Positions 53,377 to 62,227 of a DNA stretch of 64,000 bases are shown in pieces; the stretch's first letter is position 1, and every line of letters starts with the position of its first letter. Both the position numbers and the translations under genes were made by a program. The notes under the pieces are model-generated. The model searched no databases. It was not told the origin of the DNA and was given only the letters and a program-made list of their open reading frames with translations. This DNA comes from Cellulosimicrobium cellulans (GTDB lineage Bacteria; Actinomycetota; Actinomycetes; Actinomycetales; Cellulomonadaceae), in NCBI RefSeq assembly GCF_016907755.1, contig NZ_JAFBCN010000001.1, positions 4,464,001-4,528,000 of the forward strand, given 5' to 3'.

Positions 53377-54396
53377 TCACGACCCGCCGAGCGCGTCCGC
53401 GAACAGCGGGGTGACGTTGTCGATCGCGTAGATCACGGCCGTGGGCGTGCCGAGCGAGAAGGCGTTGGAGAGGTCCTTGTCGTCGAACACGACGTAGCGC
53501 CCGTCCGCCACGGACGGCACGGTCTGGAAGATCGGGAGGGCCTCGACTTCGGCGGCGGTGAAGCCGATGGGCTGGATCACCGTGAGGTCGGCGTCGAGCA
53601 GGTCGACGTTCTCGGTGCCGAGGTTGGCGGAGAACTCCTCGCCGGCGGCCGCGTCGATCTCGGGCTTGGTGCTGAACCCGAGGCCCTGCATGAACTCGCC
53701 GCGGCTGGACGTCGAGACGTAGGCGCCGAAGCCCTCGGCCCAGTACGACCCGATGACGGCGGTCTTGCCCGCGAACTCGGGGTGCTCGTCGCGCGCGGCA
53801 GCGAAGGCGTTGTCGACCTCGGCGAGCAGCTCGTCGCCGGCCTCGCTGCGCCCGAGCGCGGCGGCGATCATGCCGACCTGGTCCTCCATGGGCGTGAGGT
53901 AGGCCTCGCCGCCCTCGGGGATCGCGACGGTCGGCGCGATCTCGGACAGCCGCTCGTACCGCTCGGGGTCGCCGGACGACTTCACGTCGAGGATGACGTC
54001 GGGTTCGAGCACGGCGATCTGCTCGTACGAGGGTTCGAGCGTCCCGATGATCTCGGGCGACTCGTCGTACGCGCCGTCGAGCCAGGGGCCGACGCCGTCG
54101 CCGCCGAACGCGAGCCAGTCGCTCGCCCCGACGGGCTGGACGCCGAGCGCGAGCGCGGTCTCGGCGTCGCCCCAGCCCAGGGCGACGACGCGCTCCGGCG
54201 CCTCGGGGATCTCGACGTCCCCGAACGCGGTCGGGATCGTCACGGGGAAGGCGTCCGCGGCGCCGTCGGCGCTCGCGCTGCCCGAGGGCGCGGCGTCGTC
54301 CTCGCCGGAGCCGTCCCCGGACGAGCACGCGGCGAGCGCGAGGACGGCGAGCGCGGACGTCGCCGCGAGCGCGCGGCGCAGGGTGGTGCGGTGCAT
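53377..54396 (-). CDS. Iron-siderophore ABC transporter substrate-binding lipoprotein
   Basis: A 339-residue FepB/FhuD-like binding protein. Signal peptide with lipobox (LALAACSS, Cys near 24), an Asp/Ser/Gly-rich linker, then the two-lobe fold (PERVVALGWGDAETALALGVQPVGA, EQIAVLEPDVILDVKSSGDPERYERLSEIAPTVAI). It delivers ferric siderophore to a permease not encoded nearby. It follows the siderophore-interacting gene by 8 nt with GAGGAG across the junction, so the pair is one operon under the DtxR-type box at 55265. Confidence 0.94.
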   Translation of the reverse strand: MHRTTLRRALAATSALAVLALAACSSGDGSGEDDAAPSGSASADGAADAFPVTIPTAFGDVEIPEAPERVVALGWGDAETALALGVQPVGASDWLAFGGDGVGPWLDGAYDESPEIIGTLEPSYEQIAVLEPDVILDVKSSGDPERYERLSEIAPTVAIPEGGEAYLTPMEDQVGMIAAALGRSEAGDELLAEVDNAFAAARDEHPEFAGKTAVIGSYWAEGFGAYVSTSSRGEFMQGLGFSTKPEIDAAAGEEFSANLGTENVDLLDADLTVIQPIGFTAAEVEALPIFQTVPSVADGRYVVFDDKDLSNAFSLGTPTAVIYAIDNVTPLFADALGGS

Positions 54397-54404
54397 GGGA
54401 CTCC

Positions 54405-55244
54405 TCAGTCCTCGAAGATCTTGCCGACGGGCTCGCGCTTCTCCGCCTGGAAGCGGTCCTCCGCGCGGCCGTAGGCCCAGTAGCCGGAGAGCGACAGGTC
54501 GGCGCGCGGGACGCCGCGCTCCGCGAACACGCGGCGCAAGGCCTTCATGGCCTCGCGCTCGCCGTGCGCGAAGACGTGCACGCGGCCCTCGCGCCACGCG
54601 AGGTCGGCGACGGCGTCGGGCAGGAGCGTCGTCGTCCCGGCGGGCGCGTCGCCGCGCAGCACCCAGGTGACCTCGACGCCGGCGGGCGCCTCGAGCGGGA
54701 GGCGGTCCGCCTCGGTGCCGACCTCCAGCACGGCGTGCCCGACGGCGTCATGCGGCATGGCCTCGAGCGCGGCGGCGATCGCGGGGAGCGCGGAGTCGTC
54801 GCCCGCGAGCAGGTGCCAGTCGGCGGCAGGGTCGGGCGCGTAGCCGCCGCCGGGGCCGGAGAAGACGATGCGGTCGCCGGGCTTCGCGCGCGCGGCCCAC
54901 GGCCCGGCGAGGCCCTCGTCGCCGTGCACGACGAAGTCGATCGCGAGGCGTTGCGCCGCCTCGTCGACCCACCGCACGGTGTACGTGCGGGTGACCGGCA
55001 GGTCCTCGGGCGCGAGCTTCTCGCGCAGCGCCGCAAGGTCGAAGGGCGGCTCGAGCCCGAGCTCCGGCTTGGCGAAGATGATCTTGACGTACTTGTCGCT
55101 GTGCTCGTTCGTCGTGAACGCCGCGAATCCGTCGCCCCCGGCCACGACCCGGACGAGGTGCGGGGAGAGCCGCGCGGTCTCGAGGACCTCGAGGACGGTC
55201 TGGGGGCGGGCGCGCCGCGGCGCGGGCGCGGTGGTGGTCGACAT
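54405..55244 (-). CDS. Siderophore-interacting protein (ferric reductase, ViuB-like)
   Basis: A 279-residue FAD/NAD(P)H-dependent ferric-siderophore reductase. The FAD region has VTRTYTVRWVD and IDFVVHGDEGLAGPWAARAKPGD; the SIP C-terminal domain has LLAGDDSALPAIAAALEAMP, VFAHGEREAMKALR and LSLSGYWAYGRAEDRF, near the full family length. It reduces imported ferric siderophore in the cytoplasm to release iron. It is the first gene of the two-gene iron operon. Confidence 0.95.
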   Translation of the reverse strand: MSTTTAPAPRRARPQTVLEVLETARLSPHLVRVVAGGDGFAAFTTNEHSDKYVKIIFAKPELGLEPPFDLAALREKLAPEDLPVTRTYTVRWVDEAAQRLAIDFVVHGDEGLAGPWAARAKPGDRIVFSGPGGGYAPDPAADWHLLAGDDSALPAIAAALEAMPHDAVGHAVLEVGTEADRLPLEAPAGVEVTWVLRGDAPAGTTTLLPDAVADLAWREGRVHVFAHGEREAMKALRRVFAERGVPRADLSLSGYWAYGRAEDRFQAEKREPVGKIFED

Positions 55245-55264
55245 GACAACCTCTCGTCGGTGAC

Positions 55265-55283
55265 TTAGGTGAGGCTAACATCG
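55265..55283. promoter_or_regulatory. DtxR/IdeR iron box
   Basis: TTAGGTGAGGCTAACATCG matches 15 of 19 positions of the actinobacterial iron-box consensus TTAGGTTAGGCTAACCTAA. It begins 21 bp before the siderophore-interacting start codon, where repressor would block transcription when iron is sufficient. Confidence 0.85.
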
Positions 55284-55479
55284 CCGCCTGGACGCGCGGC
55301 CGTGACCCCGGTCACGAGAGCCGGTCCGGCGCGCCGGCGCAGGTGAACGACGGGCGTCTCCCGGCCGAACGGGACTCATACACCCGCCCTGTGCCCTCCA
55401 CAGCGACCGCACAGACTCCTCCGGCGGAATGGGAACGTCCTCGACCACGGCGCCCAGCGCCCCGGCTCCCGGAGGCCTC

Positions 55480-56223
55480 GTGTCCCAGCCCGTCCTGTAC
55501 CTCGTCGACCTCGTCGCGGTCACCGTCCTCGCGTTCGGCCTCTACTTCCCCCGGCACCGCCGGCGCGACCTCGTGGTCGCGTACCTCGGGGTCAACGTGG
55601 GGGTGCTCGCGGTCGCGGCGACGCTCGCGACGAGCAGCGTCGGCGCCGGGCTGGGGCTCGGGCTCTTCGGCGTCCTGTCGATCATCCGGCTCCGCTCGAC
55701 CGAGCTGTCGCAGACCGAGGTCGCGTACTACTTCGCGGCCCTCGCGCTCGGACTCCTCGGCGGCCTCGGCGCGACGACCGGCTGGCTGTCCCTCGCGGGA
55801 ATGGCGCTCGTCGTCGGCGTGATGGCCGTCGTCGACCACCCGCGGGTCCTGCGCCGCGCGCAGAGCCAGAGCGTCGTCGTCGACCGCGCGCTCACCGACC
55901 GCGCCGAGCTCACCCGCTACCTGGAGGAGCTCCTCGGCGCCGAGGTCCGCGGCGTGAGCGTCCAGCGCCTCGACCTCGTCAACGACACCACCTGGGTGGA
56001 CGTCCGCTACACCGAGCCGTGCACCGGCCGTCGTGCGACGCCGGCTCCTGCCCCGGCGGCCGCCGCGCACCTCCTCGTGCCCGACGCCGTGCTCCCGGCC
56101 CCGCGCGAGGCCGCGCCCTTCGCGCCGGTCGCCCAGGCGATCCCGCCGACCCCTCCCACCCGGGCAGCGGCCACCACGCCCGCACCGGCGACCCGACCCG
56201 AGCGGAAAGAGGTGCGGGCATGA
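55480..56223 (+). CDS. DUF4956 membrane protein
   Basis: A 247-residue protein of the DUF4956 family: four to five helices (LYLVDLVAVTVLAFGLYFP, LVVAYLGVNVGVLAVAATLA) with the conserved GLGLFGVLSIIRLRSTELSQTEVAYYF motif, then a soluble domain (VVVDRALTDRAELTRYLEELLGAEV) and a 60-residue Pro/Ala-rich tail. GTG 55480 is taken because GGAGG lies just before it; ATG 55429 lacks one. DUF4956 genes commonly sit with VTC-domain genes, as here. The stop overlaps the next ATG (ATGA). Confidence 0.87.
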   Translation: MSQPVLYLVDLVAVTVLAFGLYFPRHRRRDLVVAYLGVNVGVLAVAATLATSSVGAGLGLGLFGVLSIIRLRSTELSQTEVAYYFAALALGLLGGLGATTGWLSLAGMALVVGVMAVVDHPRVLRRAQSQSVVVDRALTDRAELTRYLEELLGAEVRGVSVQRLDLVNDTTWVDVRYTEPCTGRRATPAPAPAAAAHLLVPDAVLPAPREAAPFAPVAQAIPPTPPTRAAATTPAPATRPERKEVRA

Positions 56224-57104
56224 GTCCCCGGACCGTGACGGCGGACGACCGCGTCCGCGCCGTCCTCTACCCGCTCGACGGCGTCGGCCTCGACGAGCTC
56301 GTGGACGCTGCCGCGCTGCTCACCCGGGTCGACCGCAAGTACGTCCTACCGGTCGACGACGCGGTGACGGTGCTCGACGCTCTCGCCCGCACGACCACCG
56401 CCCGCGTCCTCGAGATCGACGGCGCGCGCAGCGCGGCGTACGAGTCGGTGTACTTCGACACCCCCGACCTCGCGTCGTTCCGCCTCACGGCGACGCGCCG
56501 CCGTCGGCGGTTCAAGGTCCGCACCCGGACCTACCTGGACTCGGGCACGACCTTCCTCGAGGTCAAGACCCGCGCCGCGCGCGGCACGACGCTCAAGCAG
56601 CGCGTCGCGCACGACGACCGCCCGACGGCGCTCGGCGCGGGTCGCACGTTCGTCGGGCGGACCCTCGCGGCCGAGGGCATCGACGGCGTGCCGGAGCGCG
56701 CGCTCGCGCCCGGCCTCGTGTCGCGGTACCGCCGCACGACCCTGCTCCTCCCCCGGGCCGACGGCGCCGCGCGCGCCACGGTCGACACGGGCCTCGCGTG
56801 GCAGCTCGACCAGCCGGGCGCGCACGCGCCGCTCACGTGGCGGGTCCCGCACCTGGTGGTCGTCGAGACCAAGGGCGGCTCCACGCCGTCGGACCTCGAC
56901 CGCCTGCTGTGGCGGCACGGCCACCGGCCCGAGCGGATCTCCAAGTACGGCACCGGGCTGGCGCTCCTGCGCCCCGATCTGCCCGACGGCCCGTGGCGGC
57001 GCGTGATCCGCCGCCACCTCTCCCCCTCCCCCGGCGCGACCGCGCCCGCGGGGACCACGACCCTTCCCGCCCGCACGCCCGAGCACGACGACAGGAGCCT
57101 CTGA
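56220..57104 (+). CDS. VTC-domain polyphosphate polymerase-like protein
   Basis: A 294-residue VTC/CYTH-tunnel protein. Conserved elements: LLTRVDRKYVLP, YESVYFDTPDLASF, RRRRFKVRTRTYLDSGTTFLEVKTR, VSRYRRTTLLL and VVETKGGSTPSDLDRLLWR, SKYGTGLALL. In yeast this fold polymerises ATP phosphate into polyphosphate; the bacterial enzymes are mostly uncharacterised. The strongly basic tunnel residues are retained. It is coupled on both sides (ATGA from DUF4956, TGATG into the next gene). Confidence 0.88.
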   Translation: MSPRTVTADDRVRAVLYPLDGVGLDELVDAAALLTRVDRKYVLPVDDAVTVLDALARTTTARVLEIDGARSAAYESVYFDTPDLASFRLTATRRRRRFKVRTRTYLDSGTTFLEVKTRAARGTTLKQRVAHDDRPTALGAGRTFVGRTLAAEGIDGVPERALAPGLVSRYRRTTLLLPRADGAARATVDTGLAWQLDQPGAHAPLTWRVPHLVVVETKGGSTPSDLDRLLWRHGHRPERISKYGTGLALLRPDLPDGPWRRVIRRHLSPSPGATAPAGTTTLPARTPEHDDRSL

Positions 57105-59191
57105 TGCGCATCCGCCGACCCCTGACCACCCTCGCCGCCGCCGCGGCGGCCGCCGTCCTCGCGAGCTGCTCCGTGCTGGGCAGCACCGCGACCACGGACA
57201 CCGCGACGACCGACACGAACGCGACGACCACCGCGAGCGTCGTGTCCGACGCCGTCGCCGGGCTCACCCCTGACCAGGCCCGCGCGGACAACGCCGAGGT
57301 GACGGTGGACGACACCGACCTCGCGTACGACGAGTCCTCCGCGGTGACCGTCGCGCTGGACGGCGACACCGCCACGGCGGACGGCGACGGCGTGACCGTC
57401 GACGGCTCGACCGTCACCATCACCGCCCCCGGCACGTACGTGCTGAGCGGCACGCTGGAGGGGCAGGTCGTCGTCGACACCGCGGAGGACGGGCTGGTCC
57501 AGCTCGTGCTCGACGGCGCCCACATCACGTCCACGACCAACGCCGCGGTGAACGTGCAGGACGCGGAGAAGGTCGCCGTGGTCCTCGCGGACGGGTCGAC
57601 CAACAGCCTCACCGACGCCGAGACGTACTCCGCCCAGGACGCCGACGGCGAGCCCGACGGCGCGCTGTTCTCGACGGCCGACCTCCTGATCGGAGGCGAC
57701 GGGGCGCTCACCGTGACGTCGCACGCGAACGACGGCATCGTCTCCAAGGACGGCCTCGTCGTCGCAGGCGGCGAGCTGACGGTCGAGGCCGGCGACGACG
57801 GGATCCGCGGCAAGGACTACCTGGTCGTCACGGGCGGCACGCTCGACGTCACCGCCGCGAAGGACGGGCTGAAGTCCACCGAGGACGGCGACGAGACCCT
57901 CGGGTTCGTCGACGTGCGCGGCGGGTCGATCACCATCGCGTCGGGCGACGACGGAGTCCAGGCCGTCACCGACGTCATCGTCTCCGGCGGGACGCTGTCC
58001 GTGACCGCCGCGGGCGGCGCCGGCGCGACCGTCGCCGAGGACGCCTCCGCGAAGGGCCTCAAGGGCGACGTCGGCGTCGTGGTCGGCGACGACGCGACCG
58101 TCACCGTGGATGCCGCCGACGACGCGCTGCACTCCGACGGCGCCGTCTCCGTCTCGGGCGGGACCGTCGAGCTGTCGTCCGGCGACGACGGCGTCCACGC
58201 CGACGGGGACGTCACCGTCTCGGGCGGCGACCTCACCGTCACGACGTCCGTCGAGGGCATCGAGGGCGCAGCCATCACGATCTCCGGCGGCGACCTCGAC
58301 GTCACGGCGAGCGACGACGGCCTCAACGCGACCGTGGGGTCGACGACCGACGAGACGGCGACCGCGACCGACGGCGCGACCGGCGGCGGCTCGATCGGCG
58401 ACGACGGCTCCACCGGCAGCGACGGTTCGACCGGAGGCGACGGCTCGACCGGCTCGGCGCCCGACGCGACCGCGCCCGGCACGACCGCGGACGGCACGAT
58501 GCCGGAGCCCCCGGACGGCGCTGCGGCCGACGGCACCCCGCCGGAGATGCCCGCCGACGGCCAGATGCCCGAACCCCCGCAGGGCGGCGAGCTCCCCGAC
58601 GGCACCGAGATGCCCCCGGGCGGCCCCGGCGGCGCGGGCGGCGGCATGGGCGGTGGCATGGACACCGACGACGGCTCGACGCTGACGATCTCCGGCGGCA
58701 CCCTCACCGTCGACGCGGGCGGCGACGGGATCGACTCGAACGGCTCGCTCACCGTCACGGGCGGCGAGATCGTCGTCCAGGGTCCGACGAACGACGGCAA
58801 CGGCGCGCTCGACGTCAACGGCACGTTCACCGTCAGCGGCGGCTCGCTCCTCGCGGCGGGCAGCGCGGGCATGGTCGTCGTGCCGTCCACGGACTCCGCG
58901 CAGGGCTGGCTCGCGGCGAACGTGTCCGCGAGCGCCGGCGACACCGTCACCGTCACGACCGCCGACGGCACCGTCCTCGCCGAGCACACGGTCACCAAGG
59001 AGACCGCGAACGTCGTCTTCTCCTCGCCCGACGTGACGACCGGCGACACCTACACGGTGACGACTCCGGCGGGCTCAGCAACCGCCGTCGCGGGCGAGTG
59101 GACCGGCGGCGGCATGGGCGGCCGGCCTGGCAGCGGTCGTCCGGGCACCCAGGACGGCGCCACGCCCCAGGACGGCACCGCCGAGTCCTGA
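57104..59191 (+). CDS. Cthe_2159-like beta-helix carbohydrate-binding lipoprotein
   Basis: A 695-residue surface lipoprotein (lipobox LASC, Cys near 26). Residues 60-430 form repeated strands such as GGDGALTVTSHANDGIVSKD and GGELTVEAGDDGIRGKDYLV, the right-handed beta-helix pattern with DDG/NDG turns that binds calcium and cellulose-like glycans in Cthe_2159 relatives. About 100 residues (near 430-530) are a low-complexity DGSTGGDGSTG / PPDGAAADGTPPEMP insert. Two more repeats and a 110-residue Thr/Val-rich domain follow. The two upstream genes are co-translated with it. Confidence 0.85.
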   Translation: MRIRRPLTTLAAAAAAAVLASCSVLGSTATTDTATTDTNATTTASVVSDAVAGLTPDQARADNAEVTVDDTDLAYDESSAVTVALDGDTATADGDGVTVDGSTVTITAPGTYVLSGTLEGQVVVDTAEDGLVQLVLDGAHITSTTNAAVNVQDAEKVAVVLADGSTNSLTDAETYSAQDADGEPDGALFSTADLLIGGDGALTVTSHANDGIVSKDGLVVAGGELTVEAGDDGIRGKDYLVVTGGTLDVTAAKDGLKSTEDGDETLGFVDVRGGSITIASGDDGVQAVTDVIVSGGTLSVTAAGGAGATVAEDASAKGLKGDVGVVVGDDATVTVDAADDALHSDGAVSVSGGTVELSSGDDGVHADGDVTVSGGDLTVTTSVEGIEGAAITISGGDLDVTASDDGLNATVGSTTDETATATDGATGGGSIGDDGSTGSDGSTGGDGSTGSAPDATAPGTTADGTMPEPPDGAAADGTPPEMPADGQMPEPPQGGELPDGTEMPPGGPGGAGGGMGGGMDTDDGSTLTISGGTLTVDAGGDGIDSNGSLTVTGGEIVVQGPTNDGNGALDVNGTFTVSGGSLLAAGSAGMVVVPSTDSAQGWLAANVSASAGDTVTVTTADGTVLAEHTVTKETANVVFSSPDVTTGDTYTVTTPAGSATAVAGEWTGGGMGGRPGSGRPGTQDGATPQDGTAES

Positions 59192-59230
59192 CCGACGTCA
59201 TCCGGCCCGGACAGCCCTGATCCGAGCGTC

Positions 59231-59261
59231 CTGCCCGGCGGCCACCCCGGCCGCCGGGCAG
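59231..59261 (+). terminator. Terminator after the Cthe_2159-like gene
   Basis: A 13-bp stem CTGCCCGGCGGCC (59231-59243) with 59249-59261 around ACCCC, 40 bp past the stop codon. Confidence 0.8.
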
Positions 59262-59269
59262 AGCCCCGC

Positions 59270-59592
59270 CGATGGCAGAACGTGGTCTGTCGAGGGAGAG
59301 CCCTGGTCAGGCGAGGCCGAGGTGTGGTCACGCCACACCGGGCATGTCGAGACCGTCCGGGCAGTCGCCCGGGTGAGCAACGACCAGGGCGAGACGACGT
59401 CGGGCGGGGTGGGTGGTGGTGCCGCGTCGTGGCGGGCCTGGCGGGAGCCGCGAGGAACGAGCGGCGGATGGTAGACGCGGCACCACCACCCACCCCGACC
59501 ACCCAACCCGACCACACGCCGTCGGGCAGGGTGACCACGCCTCTACCTCGGGCGACCAGGGCTCTACCTCGGCTGACCACGGCTCTACCTCG
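59270..59592. repeat. 320-bp composite palindrome, locus D
   Basis: Left side: three 18-mer units in CGAGG orientation with 21-bp period (59270-59287 weak, 59291-59308, 59312-59329). Centre: a 24-bp perfect inverted repeat (59405-59428 with 59474-59497). Right side: three units in the opposite orientation with 21-bp period (59533-59550, 59554-59571, 59575-59592). Unit 59291 and unit 59554 are complementary at 17 of 18 positions. No reading frame is plausible. This fills most of the 424-bp gap before the sirtuin gene. Confidence 0.88.
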
Positions 59593-59615
59593 CGGGCCGT
59601 CGTACCGTGGGAGGC

Positions 59616-60611
59616 GTGCCCACCGACCCGACTCCCCCGCGCTCGACCGAACCCTCGACCGCTTCTCCTGCGCACGTGGCGACGTCCTCCGCGGACCTGC
59701 CGCGGTCGACCGTCCCGACCCTGACGTCGCGGCTCGCGTGGCGCCCGAGCCAGCCGCCGCCGTCGGGCACGGAGCCGGAGCCGCCGCTGGGGACGGCGGA
59801 GGACGCCGTGCAGCTGCTGCGCGGGCTGCGGGTCACGGCGCTGACGGGTGCGGGTCTGTCGACGGACTCGGGCATCCCGGACTACCGCGGCCCGGACTCG
59901 CCGCCGCGCAACCCGATGACGTACCAGCAGTTCGTGCAGGACGAGGCGTTCCGGCGCCACTACTGGGCGCGCAACCACGTCGGTTGGCAGCACGTGCACC
60001 GCACGCAGCCCAACGCGGGCCACCGCGCGCTGGCGCGGCTGGAGGACGCGGGGGTGCTGGTCGGGCTGATCACGCAGAACGTGGACCTGCTGCACGAGGA
60101 CGCGGGCAGCCGGAACGTCATCGACCTGCACGGCCGCTACGACCGCGTGATCTGCCTGCAGTGCGGGCGCGTCATCTCGCGCGAGCACCTCGCGGACCGG
60201 CTGACGGCGCTCAACCCGGGGTTCATCGAGAGCATCGGCGACGTCGCGGACGTGGAGATCGCGCCGGACGCGGACGCGGTGATCGAGCAGACGTCGCACT
60301 TCCGGCCCGCGCCGTGCGAGTTCTGCGGCGGGGTGCTCAAGCCGGAGATCGTGTACTTCGGCGAGAACGTGCCGCGCGAGCGGGTGGAGCGGGCGTACGC
60401 GATGGTCGACGAGGGTGACGCGCTGCTCGTGGCGGGGTCGTCGCTGACGGTGATGAGCGGCCTGCGGTTCGTGCGGTACGCGGCGAAGGCGGGCAAGCCG
60501 GTCGTGATCGTCAACCGCGGCTGGACGCGCGGCGACCCGCTCGCGACGCTCAAGGTCGACGCCGGCACCACCGAGACCCTCACGACGCTCGCCGCGACCC
60601 TCCCCCGCTGA
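59616..60611 (+). CDS. Sirtuin (Sir2-family NAD-dependent protein deacylase)
   Basis: A 331-residue sirtuin that removes acyl groups from lysines using NAD. Motifs: TGAGLSTDSGIPDYRGPDSPP, ITQNVDLLHEDAG, catalytic His in DLHGRY, zinc cysteines CLQC and CEFC, and VAGSSLTVMSGLRF. A 60-residue Pro/Thr/Ser-rich lead precedes the fold. GTG 59616 lies 7 nt after TACCGT (59603-59608) without a usable ribosome binding site, so a leaderless start is preferred to GTG 59607. Confidence 0.93.
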   Translation: MPTDPTPPRSTEPSTASPAHVATSSADLPRSTVPTLTSRLAWRPSQPPPSGTEPEPPLGTAEDAVQLLRGLRVTALTGAGLSTDSGIPDYRGPDSPPRNPMTYQQFVQDEAFRRHYWARNHVGWQHVHRTQPNAGHRALARLEDAGVLVGLITQNVDLLHEDAGSRNVIDLHGRYDRVICLQCGRVISREHLADRLTALNPGFIESIGDVADVEIAPDADAVIEQTSHFRPAPCEFCGGVLKPEIVYFGENVPRERVERAYAMVDEGDALLVAGSSLTVMSGLRFVRYAAKAGKPVVIVNRGWTRGDPLATLKVDAGTTETLTTLAATLPR

Positions 60612-60614
60612 CGC

Positions 60615-60669
60615 CGAGCACGACGTTGCTCTCGTCATCCGGCCGAGAACGACAGCAACGTCGTGCTCG
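60615..60669. terminator. 16-bp perfect inverted repeat between convergent genes
   Basis: CGAGCACGACGTTGCT (60615-60630) pairs perfectly with 60654-60669. Inside it TCTCG (60630-60634) can pair with CGAGA (60644-60648). It begins 3 bp after the sirtuin stop and lies 44 bp before the tadA stop, so it likely terminates both. Confidence 0.75.
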
Positions 60670-60713
60670 ACGGGGTGCGGGGTCGTGGTCGGCGGCCGCC
60701 GCGGCAGCGGGTC

Positions 60714-61319
60714 TCAGCGCTGGGCCGCGAAGAAGGCGCGCAGGAGGCGGGCGCACTCGTCCTCGCGGACGCCGCCGACCACCTCGACGGCGTGGTTGGC
60801 GCGCTGGTCGCGCACGAGGTCCCAGACCGATCCGGTCGCGCCGGCCTTGGGGTCCCACGCGCCGAGCACGAGCCGCTCGACGCGCGCGAGGACGAGCGCC
60901 CCGGCGCACATGACGCAGGGTTCGAGCGTGACGACGAGCGTGCAGCCCTCGAGCCGCCACTCCCCGAGCGTCGCGGCGGCCTGCCGCAGCGCGAGCACCT
61001 CGGCGTGCGCGGTCGGGTCGCCGGTCTCCTCGCGCCGGTTGCGTCCCACGCCCAGCAGCCGCCCGTCCGGCCCGACGACGAGCGCCCCCACGGGCACGTC
61101 GTCGCTCGCGAGCGCGTGGGTCGCCTCGTGCAGCGCGAGCCCCATGAGCGCGTCCCAGACCTGACGGCGCTCCGCGACCGTGCCCGGCGGGAACGTCCCG
61201 TCCGCCCACGGCAGGTCGAGCCCGCGCGGCTCCGGGGAACCACCGACCGCCGTCGTGCCCGACGCCGGTCCCTCGCCCGGGTGAGCGGGTTCGCCGGGGT
61301 GAGCGACGTCGTCGGGCAC
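60714..61319 (-). CDS. tadA: tRNA-specific adenosine deaminase
   Basis: A 201-residue TadA that converts A34 to inosine in tRNA-Arg(ACG). Zinc and catalytic motifs: HAEV (about residue 108) and PCVMC (about 138-142), with NPxAHAE-like context [16 protein letters not shown] 45-residue Gly/Pro/Glu-rich lead is extra. GGAGG lies 5 nt before the GTG start. It is transcribed from the TTGTCA/TAGCCT promoter and divergent from upp. Confidence 0.94.
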   Translation of the reverse strand: MPDDVAHPGEPAHPGEGPASGTTAVGGSPEPRGLDLPWADGTFPPGTVAERRQVWDALMGLALHEATHALASDDVPVGALVVGPDGRLLGVGRNRREETGDPTAHAEVLALRQAAATLGEWRLEGCTLVVTLEPCVMCAGALVLARVERLVLGAWDPKAGATGSVWDLVRDQRANHAVEVVGGVREDECARLLRAFFAAQR

Positions 61320-61356
61320 GGGACCTCCGGGTGGGGTGAGCTGTCAGCGTCTCACC

Positions 61357-61384
61357 AGGCTATAGACCGGTGTGGCGCTGACAA
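61357..61384 (-). promoter_or_regulatory. Promoter of tadA
   Basis: On the minus strand TTGTCA (61384-61379), 16 bp, TAGCCT (61362-61357). The region also holds an inverted TGTCAGCG/CGCTGACA pair. Transcription would start about 30 nt before the GGAGG-GTG start. Confidence 0.55.
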
Positions 61385-61448
61385 CTCGCGCACGGCGGGC
61401 GGTTACCGGGCGGTACGGGAGGGCCCACGGTCGGATACCGTTGTCGCC

Positions 61449-62084
61449 ATGCGCCTGCACGTCGCCGACCACCCGCTCGTGGCCCACAAGCTGACCGTCC
61501 TGCGGAACAAGGAGACGGCGTCCCCGACGTTCCGGCTCCTCGTCGACGAGCTGGTCACGCTGCTCGCCTACGAGGCCACGCGCGACGTGCGTGTCGAGCC
61601 GCACGAGATCGAGACGCCGGTCACGACGACGGTCGGCGTGCGCCTCGCCGAGCCCCGCCCGCTCGTCGTGCCGATCCTGCGCGCAGGTCTGGGGATGCTC
61701 GAGGGGATGACGCGCCTCCTGCCGACGGCGGAGGTCGGGTTCCTCGGCATGCAGCGCGACGAGGAGACGCTCGAGGCCGTCACGTACGCGAACCGCCTCC
61801 CCGACGACCTGACGGGTCGGCACGTGTTCCTCCTGGACCCGATGCTCGCGACGGGCGGCACGCTCGTGGCCGCGATCGACTACGTCTTCGCGCGCGGGGC
61901 GCGCGACGTCACGGCGGTCTGCCTCCTCGCGGCTCCCGAGGGGATCCAGGTGCTGGAGAACGCGGTCGGCGACCGCGTGGACGTCCACCTCGTGGTCGCG
62001 GCGGTCGACGAGCGCCTCAACGAGAAGGCGTACATCGTCCCGGGCCTCGGCGACGCCGGGGACCGCCTCTACGGCGTCGTCTGA
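61449..62084 (+). CDS. upp: Uracil phosphoribosyltransferase
   Basis: A 211-residue Upp that makes UMP from uracil and PRPP. The PRPP-binding loop DPMLATGGT, the uracil-loop region [18 protein letters not shown] and [16 protein letters not shown] are all present, at normal length. The ATG is 7 nt after TACCGT (61436-61441), a leaderless start. It pairs functionally with the NCS2 permease at 17.8 kb. Confidence 0.97.
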   Translation: MRLHVADHPLVAHKLTVLRNKETASPTFRLLVDELVTLLAYEATRDVRVEPHEIETPVTTTVGVRLAEPRPLVVPILRAGLGMLEGMTRLLPTAEVGFLGMQRDEETLEAVTYANRLPDDLTGRHVFLLDPMLATGGTLVAAIDYVFARGARDVTAVCLLAAPEGIQVLENAVGDRVDVHLVVAAVDERLNEKAYIVPGLGDAGDRLYGVV

Positions 62085-62227
62085 CCCGTCCCACCTGGGC
62101 GGACGCGCGCGACCCACCTCGGCCGCGTCACCCGACGTCGGCGCCTGAGCCCGGAACGCGAGACTCCCACGGTCCGCATGCTGAGAAGTTCCCGGGCTCC
62201 CCTTGGCGTACCGTGCGGTCCGCTGCC

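Noticed and set aside
59231-59592. Insertion sequence remnant encoding a transposase
   Set aside because: No frame in the region encodes transposase-like sequence; only the repeat structure supports mobility, and that is reported as a hypothesis.
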